Source of the DNA: ZC4RG29 sp032907565
GTDB lineage: Bacteria > Bacteroidota > Bacteroidia > Cytophagales > Cyclobacteriaceae
Length of the DNA stretch: 64,000 nucleotides
Assembly: GCA_032907565.1 (NCBI GenBank)
Contig: JAJJPK010000148.1
Location: 1 to 64,000 of the forward strand
Reading direction: 5' to 3'
Positions 25,740 to 32,705 of this stretch are shown here, piece after piece. Every line of letters starts with the position of its first letter. Within the stretch, counting starts at the first letter, position 1. The position numbers were made by a program, and so were the translations under genes. The notes beneath the pieces are model-generated. The model was not told where the DNA came from. It saw only the letters and a program-made list of their open reading frames with translations, and searched no databases.

Positions 25740-25747
25740 CAAAGGTA
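25740..25747 (-). promoter_or_regulatory. Candidate -7 box of def
   Basis: TACCTTTG on the minus strand is a perfect TAnnTTTG box. It lies 18 nt before the def ATG. A clear -33 TTTG at 19 nt is not visible. Confidence 0.4.
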
Positions 25748-25802
25748 ACGCATATTCGCAAAGATTAAATCCGTGTGTCCGTCGAAGGTCGGCGGTCTGA
25801 CC

Positions 25803-26222
25803 CTACTTGCCGCGGCCCGATTCGAGGAAACCCTGCAGGATAATGGCCGCGCTGATCTTGTCGAGGTTGGCCTTGTCCCGGCGGTCTTTTTTCTTCATCC
25901 CCCCCTGGATTTGCGCATGCTTCGCCAGGGAGCTCGTGAACCGCTCGTCCACCAGGTGGATGGCCTTTTCCGGAAAGGTACGCTGCAACTCGTCCACAAA
26001 TTTCTTTACCTGCGGGGCAATGGGGGAGTCGGCGTCCGACATCGTCCGGGGCATCCCCACAACAAAGGCATCGACTTCCTCCCTGGCCAGGTACGACTTC
26101 AGGAACGAGAGTACCTCGGTAGTGACCACTGTCTCCAAGGGTGTGGAGATGATGCGCAACGGGTCCGTTACAGCAAGCCCCGTTCGCTTCAGCCCATAGT
26201 CGATACCGATCAATCGTCCCAA
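25803..26222 (-). CDS. ruvX: Putative pre-16S rRNA nuclease RuvX/YqgF
   Basis: RNase H-fold nuclease of 139 residues that trims the 5' end of 16S rRNA in E. coli. It starts GRLIGIDYGLKRTGLA with the first catalytic aspartate; VDAFVVGMP and the DERFTSS motif carry the others. The start codon is TTG at 26222, as no in-frame ATG fits the conserved N terminus. It overlaps the 3' end of the upstream RibD-like gene by 13 nt. Confidence 0.92.
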   Translation of the reverse strand: MGRLIGIDYGLKRTGLAVTDPLRIISTPLETVVTTEVLSFLKSYLAREEVDAFVVGMPRTMSDADSPIAPQVKKFVDELQRTFPEKAIHLVDERFTSSLAKHAQIQGGMKKKDRRDKANLDKISAAIILQGFLESGRGK

Positions 26223-26740
26223 GGCCCCGGATTTTTTCTGCGGTATATTAATTGGACCAGACCACTTCGGTACGGAATGGATTCCACCAGTTCGAACGGC
26301 GTCCGTTCGCCTTTTCCAAACAACGGAATACCATCGCCGAGGAGGAGTGGATGGACTGACAGATGCATTTCATCGATGGCGCTCGCGTTCCGGAATGCGG
26401 CGACGAGTTCCGCGCCACCGTAAAGCCAGATGTCTTTGCCCGGTTGCAGCTTCAGCGCGCGTACGTACGAAAGGGGGTCTTCCTGCACGAGGTCAACGTT
26501 GCCAAACGGTGTCTGGTTGAGCGTGCGGGAGAATACCACCAGGTTCTTGTCTGCGTACCACTTTTCAACATAGGGTACGATGACTTCATACGTCTTGCGG
26601 CCCATGACAAGCGTATCCACACGGTTGCCGAATGCAGTAAGCCCGTAATCGTCGTCCGTGAAACACCAGTCGTATTCGCCATTGGGGCCGGCGATATAGC
26701 CGTCAATCGTAACGGCCAGGTTAAGCAGGATTTTTCGCAT
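26210..26740 (-). CDS. Dihydrofolate reductase-fold protein (RibD C-terminal family)
   Basis: A 176-residue NADPH-dependent reductase of the RibD_C / YyaP family. MRKILLNLAVTIDGYIAG is the typical opening, MGRKTYEVI the nucleotide-binding helix, and DIWLYGGAELVAAF the second dinucleotide motif. Substrate is unknown for this family; it is not a classical FolA, since the folate-binding residues are not conserved. The gene lies between the Ric-like gene (4 nt upstream) and ruvX (overlap). Confidence 0.85.
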   Translation of the reverse strand: MRKILLNLAVTIDGYIAGPNGEYDWCFTDDDYGLTAFGNRVDTLVMGRKTYEVIVPYVEKWYADKNLVVFSRTLNQTPFGNVDLVQEDPLSYVRALKLQPGKDIWLYGGAELVAAFRNASAIDEMHLSVHPLLLGDGIPLFGKGERTPFELVESIPYRSGLVQLIYRRKNPGPWDD

Positions 26741-26744
26741 GGGG

Positions 26745-27500
26745 TCAGTTGAAGCGGGTCTTTTCGAAAAAGATCTGCTTCACCCTGTTTTCCAGTGCCA
26801 TAGCTTTGGGAAACAGGATTTCGTTCTCGATCCGCGCGTGGGTGATCAGGCTCCTTTCGAACTCTTGCAATTCCTGGAAAATGACGCGGATGTGGAGCGG
26901 GGCACTGGGCTTAAGCGTGTAGTTGTCTGTGATTTTACGGATGCCCTCCATTTCATCGTCGTGCGCTTCATGTTCGACGGAAAGCTTGTGAATGGAATTC
27001 TTTTCCAACTGATAGTATACCCGCGAAAGATTAGCCCTTCCTTTCAACGCGCGTTCCAAAAGCCGGATGTAGGTGAACAGTGTGTCCTCCTCTTCGTATA
27101 TGTGTTCTATAAAATCTTCTACAAATAAGGGGAACACCAGCTTCAGGTCCTTCTCCAGCTGATTATAATCGGGGTGATTGGCCCGGAAGGATTCGACAAG
27201 CCGTCCGATGTACGGCAGCTTGTGCTTAATAAAAATGTAGTGCGCGTGTTTGAGGTACTCTATGATAAGGTCGATGGGATAGTCGAGGAGGGGCAGCTGG
27301 GTCTGCTGGAGGAGGCTGGGCGACTCCAGCTCGCGGATCACCTGTTAGAGCTTGAGGTTCCGCTCACGGCAAACCTGCTCGAGCGTGTGTCCGGAACACT
27401 CATAAAATCGGACGCCCAGGTAGTACAGTACGTAGCCATGTACGTAATTTTGGTCTACCAATTCGCTGATGCTCTTTTGCCTTAAGGCCGATTTTTCCAT
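26745..27500 (-). pseudogene. Ric/ScdA-like hemerythrin-domain gene interrupted by an in-frame TAA
   Basis: The reading frame from the ATG at 27500 encodes a ScdA_N-like domain (SISELVDQNYVHGYVLYYLG, then CSGHTLEQVC). It meets TAA at 27345-27347 (codon 52) and continues in the same frame as QVIRELESPS and a hemerythrin domain to 26745. The hemerythrin part keeps its metal ligands in HAHYIF, HIYEEED, HEAHDDE and HARIENE. Ric proteins repair iron-sulfur centres after nitrosative or oxidative stress. A GAA-to-TAA change would explain the break. A GTG at 27341, 3 nt past the stop, could allow reinitiation of the second domain alone (198 aa). Confidence 0.75.
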
Positions 27501-27548
27501 ACTGCAACGGGTAAAGATAGGCAATCGCTTTAAAATTTATGCGGTTAA

Positions 27549-27683
27549 TCATAGCCAAATGAATTCTGTCTGATTTTTGTCTTTTTCCACTATGGCATCA
27601 ACTATTTTTGATCTTTGGCGCATTGCGGTGCCCCGCAGAATGAATTTGCGGGCGATTTCGTTGATTCTTAGGTAATAGGACAT
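27549..27683 (-). CDS. Possible 44-residue small protein divergent from the S41 protease gene
   Basis: An ATG at 27683 opens a 44-codon frame (MSYYLRINEIARKF..., ending TEFIWL) that fills most of the gap between the Ric-like gene and the protease gene. The product is basic, without membrane segments. It has no recognised relatives and no clear ribosome site, so it may be chance. Confidence 0.25.
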   Translation of the reverse strand: MSYYLRINEIARKFILRGTAMRQRSKIVDAIVEKDKNQTEFIWL

Positions 27684-27692
27684 TATTCGTGT

Positions 27693-29306
27693 ATGGAGAT
27701 TTCGAATACAAAGAGTCAGATCCGGCTTCCGTTCGTCCTCTTTGCAGGTCTGGCGGCGGGGATACTCGTGGGCGCCACATTCGGGAAAAGAGAGGATGCG
27801 GATGTCGACCCGGAGGTCAGGAAATTCCGGGAAGTACTTACCCACGTTAAGGAGTCGTACGTAGACCAGGTGGACACGCGTGACCTGGTTGAAGAAACGC
27901 TCCAGGATATGTTGTCGAAGCTCGATCCGCATTCGGCCTACATCCCTGCCCGCGACCGGGAGCGCGCCAATGAAGACCTGCGCGGCAACTTTGACGGCAT
28001 CGGGATTGAATTCCGGATTTTCAACGATACAATCGTGGTGGTCTCTCCCTTGAGCGGAGGACCGTCCGAAGCCGTGGGCATACTTTCCGGTGACAAGATC
28101 ATCCGTGTCGACACGATGAACGTCGCCGGAATCGGCATCACCAACGAGGATGTCATGCGGTACCTGAAGGGCCCTAAAGGCACGGAAGTCGAGGTGGGGA
28201 TACTGCGGGGTAAACAGGAACTCCAATTCAATATTGTCCGCGACAAGATCCCACAATACTCCGTTGACGCGGCGTACATGATCGACGATGAGATCGGTTA
28301 TATCAAGGTGAGCCGGTTTGCCGCAACTACCTATGAGGAGTTCACCCGCGCCCTTCGCAAACTCAAGGAGCAGGGCATGAAGAAACTCGTCTTTGACCTG
28401 CAGGGGAATCCGGGAGGGTATCTGAACATCGCCATCGACATTGCAGACGAATTCCTCCCCGCATCGCGACGGATTGTATATACCAAGGGGAACAACAGCC
28501 GCTACGACCAGTCGGCGAATGCCACATCCCGTGGTAGCTTTGAATCGGGCGATCTCATTGTGCTCGTCAACGAAGGAAGCGCCTCAGCATCGGAAATCGT
28601 TGCGGGCGCATTGCAGGATAACGATCGCGCCCTCATCGTAGGTCGACGCAGCTTCGGGAAGGGCCTCGTGCAAAGCCCTTTCGACCTGAGCGATGGCTCC
28701 GAGATACGACTGACCATCTCGCGATACTACACGCCGAGCGGCCGTTCTATTCAGAAACCTTACGACGACGAGCAGGCCTATGCCCGCGACATCATCAGCC
28801 GGTACAACCACGGCGAATTCTTTCACGCTGATAGCATTCACCTCAACGACTCGCTCAAGTATCTAACGCTCAAAGGCCGGTCGGTCTACGGCGGGGGAGG
28901 GATCATGCCTGACTATTTCGTTCCTCTCGATACGTCGCTGAACAGTCACTACCTCAACGAACTATACTCAACGTATGCCATGTTCGAGTATGCATTCTAC
29001 TATGCCGAAAAGCACAAGGACGAACTTGAGAAAATGGGATATGAAAATTACAGGCGTCACTTTGTCGTCTCAGACGAGATGCTGAACGAGCTTGTGCAGG
29101 TTGGCGTGCGGAACAAGGCAAGGCCTGACTATGCTGAGCTCAAAAAAAAGAAGCGCCTGTTCCAGATCCATCTCAAGGCCCAAATTGCAAAAGGCGTATG
29201 GAAGAACGACGGATACTATCCGATCTTCAACGAAACCAACGAAATACTTCAGCAGGCGCTCAAGCTATTCGACCAGGCGCCTGAGATGGACCGCATGAAC
29301 ATGTAA
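27693..29306 (+). CDS. ctp: C-terminal processing peptidase (S41 family)
   Basis: Periplasmic, membrane-anchored serine protease of 537 residues. An N-terminal hydrophobic segment (about 12-28) leads to a PDZ domain at about 85-165 (GNFDGIGIEF, GILSGDKIIRVD). The S41 domain follows, with the nucleophile serine in EGSASASEIVAGALQD and the catalytic lysine in SFGKGLVQ. A C-terminal helical extension is typical of Bacteroidota CtpA/Prc homologues. Targets in related bacteria include envelope lipoproteins; none is known here. It is divergent from the minus-strand cluster and sits 67 nt before hmgA. Confidence 0.94.
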   Translation: MEISNTKSQIRLPFVLFAGLAAGILVGATFGKREDADVDPEVRKFREVLTHVKESYVDQVDTRDLVEETLQDMLSKLDPHSAYIPARDRERANEDLRGNFDGIGIEFRIFNDTIVVVSPLSGGPSEAVGILSGDKIIRVDTMNVAGIGITNEDVMRYLKGPKGTEVEVGILRGKQELQFNIVRDKIPQYSVDAAYMIDDEIGYIKVSRFAATTYEEFTRALRKLKEQGMKKLVFDLQGNPGGYLNIAIDIADEFLPASRRIVYTKGNNSRYDQSANATSRGSFESGDLIVLVNEGSASASEIVAGALQDNDRALIVGRRSFGKGLVQSPFDLSDGSEIRLTISRYYTPSGRSIQKPYDDEQAYARDIISRYNHGEFFHADSIHLNDSLKYLTLKGRSVYGGGGIMPDYFVPLDTSLNSHYLNELYSTYAMFEYAFYYAEKHKDELEKMGYENYRRHFVVSDEMLNELVQVGVRNKARPDYAELKKKKRLFQIHLKAQIAKGVWKNDGYYPIFNETNEILQQALKLFDQAPEMDRMNM

Positions 29307-29373
29307 CCTCCGGGTGGCATCCTCAGGTTGTAAGGCCGATTGCCTATCTTGATGCATTATTAACCTGAACGTT

Positions 29374-30564
29374 ATGTATTACTATCGACTAGGACGCGTA
29401 CCGCCCAAACGACATACGCAATTCCGCCAACCTGACAACAGCCTGTACCGCGAAGAGGTGGTCAGCTCAAAGGGATTCTCCGGCATTTATTCGATCCTGT
29501 ACCACATCAACCCGCCTACACGCGTTCGCGCCGTGGGAGAGTCCGTACCCTACGGACCGCGGTTGATACAAGACTACGGACTTAGGCATACACATCTCAA
29601 TACGTCGCGGGTTGAAACGACGGGCGACGACTACCTCTCAGCGCGGAAGGTCTTGCTGGCAAACGCCGACTGTGCCATCGCTATCTGTGCTCCTTCACAA
29701 CGCCGCATGGACTACTTCTACAAAAACGCGGAAGGCGATGAAGTGATCTTTGTTCACGATGGCGAGGGCGTTCTCTATTCTCCGTTTGGAAAACTTACGT
29801 TCCGGAAGGGCGACTATGTCGTCATTCCCCGTACGGTCATCTACCGATTGGAATTCGGCGACGGTCCGCTCCGGCTCCTGATCATCGAATCGGCGTCGCC
29901 CATAGAAACAGTACGGCGTTACCGGAACGAGCTTGGCCAGTTGCTCGAACATTCGCCCTATTGTGAACGAGACATCAGGCCGCCAGAAGAGCTTGTGGCA
30001 GATACATCCAAAGGCGACTGGCTGATCCGCATAAAGAAGCAGGGCCGTCTGCATAACTACCATTATGATTTCAGTCCCATGGACCTCATCGGCTGGGACG
30101 GCTTTCTATGGCCCTATGCATTTTCTATTCACGACTTTGAGCCGATCACCGGGCGCATCCACCAGCCGCCGCCGGTTCACCAGACTTTTCAGGGTCACAA
30201 CTTTGTGATCTGTTCATTTGTCCCGCGCCTGTTCGATTACCATCCGCTCTCGATTCCGGCTCCATACAACCACAGTAACATCGACAGCGACGAGGTGCTC
30301 TACTATGCCGAAGGTAACTTCATGAGCAGGAGGGGAATAGAGCGCGGAAGCTTTACGCTTCATCCGGGTGGCCTGCCTCACGGTCCGCATCCGGGTACAG
30401 TAGAAAAAAGTATTGGCGCAAAGGCCACGGAAGAACTGGCGGTTATGATCGACACATTTCGTCCCCTACACCCGACAGAGGATGCGCTTCCGTTCGTAGA
30501 TGCGAATTATCCGATGAGCTGGACTGAAGATGGGACCGGATTTCATGAGGTCAATGCGCCGTAG
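29374..30564 (+). CDS. hmgA: Homogentisate 1,2-dioxygenase
   Basis: Opens the aromatic ring of homogentisate to maleylacetoacetate in phenylalanine/tyrosine degradation. The 396-residue cupin starts with YYYRLGRVPPKRHTQF and has an N-terminal beta domain (YFYKNAEGDEVIFVHDG, PRTVIYRL). Iron ligands are visible in YNHSNIDSDEVLYY (His and Glu) and HPGGLPHGPHPG. The remaining pathway genes (hpd, fahA) are not in the window. It ends in a convergent gap containing simple repeats and a hairpin. Confidence 0.95.
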   Translation: MYYYRLGRVPPKRHTQFRQPDNSLYREEVVSSKGFSGIYSILYHINPPTRVRAVGESVPYGPRLIQDYGLRHTHLNTSRVETTGDDYLSARKVLLANADCAIAICAPSQRRMDYFYKNAEGDEVIFVHDGEGVLYSPFGKLTFRKGDYVVIPRTVIYRLEFGDGPLRLLIIESASPIETVRRYRNELGQLLEHSPYCERDIRPPEELVADTSKGDWLIRIKKQGRLHNYHYDFSPMDLIGWDGFLWPYAFSIHDFEPITGRIHQPPPVHQTFQGHNFVICSFVPRLFDYHPLSIPAPYNHSNIDSDEVLYYAEGNFMSRRGIERGSFTLHPGGLPHGPHPGTVEKSIGAKATEELAVMIDTFRPLHPTEDALPFVDANYPMSWTEDGTGFHEVNAP

Positions 30565-30574
30565 CAGGAGAAGT

Positions 30575-30700
30575 AAGTAGTGAGTAAGTAAGAAGTAATA
30601 ATCGGCCTTTCGACAGACTCAGGGACCGGGCAGATTCCAGATAAATTTTCAAATCGAAGGCCGCCATTCACTCATTCGCTCATTCACTCATTGACTCCCC
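30575..30700. repeat. Simple repeats and hairpin in the hmgA convergent gap
   Basis: An AGTAAGTAGTGAGTAAGTAA run lies at about 30575-30595 and an inversely related (CATT/CACT/CGCT)n run at about 30666-30696. Between them CGGCCTTTCGA (30603-30613) pairs with TCGAAGGCCG (to 30664) with one bulged base. The segment TTCGACAGACTCAGGGACC inside it resembles an element seen again near 32610-32694. Confidence 0.55.
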
Positions 30701-30703
30701 GTC

Positions 30704-30928
30704 TCACGTCTTGGGTTTCTTTCGTTCGCGGCTAAGGCTGAAATACAGGAGGGCGCCCAACAGATTAAAAAACAGGATCAGCAGCAGCCAGATTGCCTTG
30801 TCGTACGGTCGTTTGAATTTGCTTCTTATGACATCAATGATTGCAATGATAGGGACGATGATCGCCAGGGCAATGAAGACATAGATGATGATCCATTCGG
30901 TGCTTAGCGGCAGTTCAGAGAAATCCAT
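30704..30928 (-). CDS. Small membrane protein with PLDc_N domain
   Basis: A 74-residue protein with two predicted transmembrane helices (about 12-33 and 45-64). The FKRPYDKAIWLLLILFFNLLGALLYF stretch is typical of the phospholipase D nuclease N-terminal (PLDc_N) family; shown key residues are the DKAIW and NLLGALLYF motifs. Despite the name, stand-alone members have no nuclease domain and their role is unknown. It is 56 nt downstream of purN and may be cotranscribed. Confidence 0.8.
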   Translation of the reverse strand: MDFSELPLSTEWIIIYVFIALAIIVPIIAIIDVIRSKFKRPYDKAIWLLLILFFNLLGALLYFSLSRERKKPKT

Positions 30929-30984
30929 ATCGGGTGATTTGTGAGCATGGTGCGAATGGCTGAGCTCTGTCGGTCACCGGCAAG

Positions 30985-31560
30985 TTAATGGTTATTAATC
31001 CATTTTTCAATTACTCTCGGATAATGGTAGTGTTCAAGGCGATGCACTTTCTCGGCGATCGTCTCGGGTGAGTCGCCAGCATCTACGTCGCACGTCGCCT
31101 GAAAAATCACTGGGCCATCGTCGTAGGCCTCTGTGACTTCGTGAATGGTGATGCCCGTTTGCGAATCGCCGGCGGCCTTCACAGCTTCGTGTACACGCAT
31201 CCCGTACATTCCCTTCCCACCGTAAGACGGCAACAGCGCCGGATGTATGTTCAGTATGCGAGCAGGAAACATCTCCAGAAGGTTGTGGGGCACAAGCCAA
31301 AGAAAACCAGCGAGTACCAGGTGTGAGACGTCCATGTCGCGCAACGCATCGGCAACGCGCTCGGTGTGATAAAACTCATCTCGGTTGAAGACGACAATAG
31401 GAATGCCATGTTTGCGGGCACGCTCCAGGACGTAGGCATTCGGGTTGTTGGAAAGAACAGCCACCACCGAGATGTTGGGGTGACCGCGGAAATAATTAAT
31501 AATGGCCTCAGCGTTGGTGCCGTTCCCGGAGGCGAGAATGGCGATTCGGGCGTTCTGCAT
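30985..31560 (-). CDS. purN: Phosphoribosylglycinamide formyltransferase
   Basis: Transfers formyl from 10-formyl-THF to GAR, step three of purine synthesis. The 191-residue protein starts MQNARIAILASGNGTNAEA; the ATG at 31560 is preferred to an upstream one that would add a non-family extension. NIHPALLPSYGGKGMYG carries catalytic Asn and His, and EAYDDGPVIFQ the Asp. It lies 41 nt after the UbiA-type gene. Confidence 0.94.
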   Translation of the reverse strand: MQNARIAILASGNGTNAEAIINYFRGHPNISVVAVLSNNPNAYVLERARKHGIPIVVFNRDEFYHTERVADALRDMDVSHLVLAGFLWLVPHNLLEMFPARILNIHPALLPSYGGKGMYGMRVHEAVKAAGDSQTGITIHEVTEAYDDGPVIFQATCDVDAGDSPETIAEKVHRLEHYHYPRVIEKWINNH

Positions 31561-31601
31561 GCAGCAAAAGAAAAGAATCCGCGCCAGAGGGCAAAATGCC
31601 G

Positions 31602-32459
31602 TCACACGAATGCCATGCTAATGATACCCAGCACCAGAATTACTTTGCAGAATGTGCTGATCCATGTAAACTGCTTTTTCATATCCGCCCTAAGCAGCCA
31701 CACGGCCAGCAGCAATACCGGTACAAACAGGAACAGCGCAAAGTAGTACAGGGGCAGTTGGGTGAATGACCGGTTGATCACCAGCACGGCGACGAGGAAT
31801 ATGATGAGTATCAGGAAGATTACTGCCTTCGTCCTGCGAATGCCCAGGAGGATGGGCAGCGTGCGACATCCAAAGGTGTTGTCGCCCTTAAGATCTTCCA
31901 TATCCTTGACAATTTCGCGCACGAGCGTCATGAAAAACGCGAATAGTGCATAGATCCATATCAGGCTGTGATGAGGGAAGAACAGCACGTCTACGACGAG
32001 GATGCTGAGACCGGTGAGCAACGCGACGGCGACGTTGCCGATGAAGGGTTTTCGCTTCAGTGTGTTTGAATACAGCCAGAGCAGCCAGACGGAAAACAAA
32101 TTGGCCGCGCCAATCCACAGTGACAGGTAGCCCCCGATTGCAATCCCCGCCGCTGAGAATAGTCCGTGAAGCAACAGGGCATAGCGACGGCCAATGCTCC
32201 GACCCACGACCACGCGGTCGGGCTTGTTGATCAGATCGATCTTGACATCATAGTAGTCGTTGATGATATAGCCCGCGGCCGCGATGAGAAGCGTCGAGAG
32301 CGTAAGCAACGCCAGCCTCGGGTTGAATATCACATCAGCATTGACCAGGTAGGCGGCCGTGAAATATTGTGCCAGGGCAATGATCAGGAGATTCCATACC
32401 CGGGTCAGGCGGAGAAGCGACGAAATAAAATCCTTTAACCTGGTAATAGCCGTTTCCAT
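31602..32459 (-). CDS. UbiA-family prenyltransferase
   Basis: Integral membrane protein of 285 residues with about eight to nine spans. The two aspartate-rich motifs are NDYYDVKIDLINKPDR (first) and KDMEDLKGD (second), which bind prenyl diphosphate via magnesium. Bacteroidota members are often labelled geranylgeranylglycerol-phosphate geranylgeranyltransferase; the aromatic or glycerol acceptor cannot be read from sequence. It lies upstream of purN. Confidence 0.88.
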   Translation of the reverse strand: METAITRLKDFISSLLRLTRVWNLLIIALAQYFTAAYLVNADVIFNPRLALLTLSTLLIAAAGYIINDYYDVKIDLINKPDRVVVGRSIGRRYALLLHGLFSAAGIAIGGYLSLWIGAANLFSVWLLWLYSNTLKRKPFIGNVAVALLTGLSILVVDVLFFPHHSLIWIYALFAFFMTLVREIVKDMEDLKGDNTFGCRTLPILLGIRRTKAVIFLILIIFLVAVLVINRSFTQLPLYYFALFLFVPVLLLAVWLLRADMKKQFTWISTFCKVILVLGIISMAFV

Positions 32460-32612
32460 GGTGTCGTCCTGAATAACAAAAGTAACGAGACCGGTGGATT
32501 TGTGATTTTTTCATTTGTGATTTTCGATTGATGCCGCCGATCCTGTATTTCGATCAGGAAAAAGATCCGGTTTTACCAGACACGGTCGGCCAGCTTCGAC
32601 AAGGGGGCATGG

Positions 32613-32691
32613 CCCTTCAATAGGCTCAGCCTTATCCAGGGACCCCGTCTTTCTTGGGGAAACGCACCTGGACGCTGAGCCTGTCGAAGGG
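32613..32691. repeat. Imperfect inverted repeat with GGCTCAGC/GCTGAGCC arms
   Basis: CCCTTCAATAGGCTCAGC (32613-32630) pairs with GCTGAGCCTGTCGAAGGG (32674-32691); the two mismatches form G-U pairs in RNA. The arms enclose about 43 nt including a GGGACCCCG stretch. It occupies the gap upstream of the UbiA gene and after the receptor gene, and could act as a terminator for the receptor mRNA or be a dispersed repeat. Confidence 0.5.
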
Positions 32692-32705
32692 AGCTAGTCG
32701 AAGGA

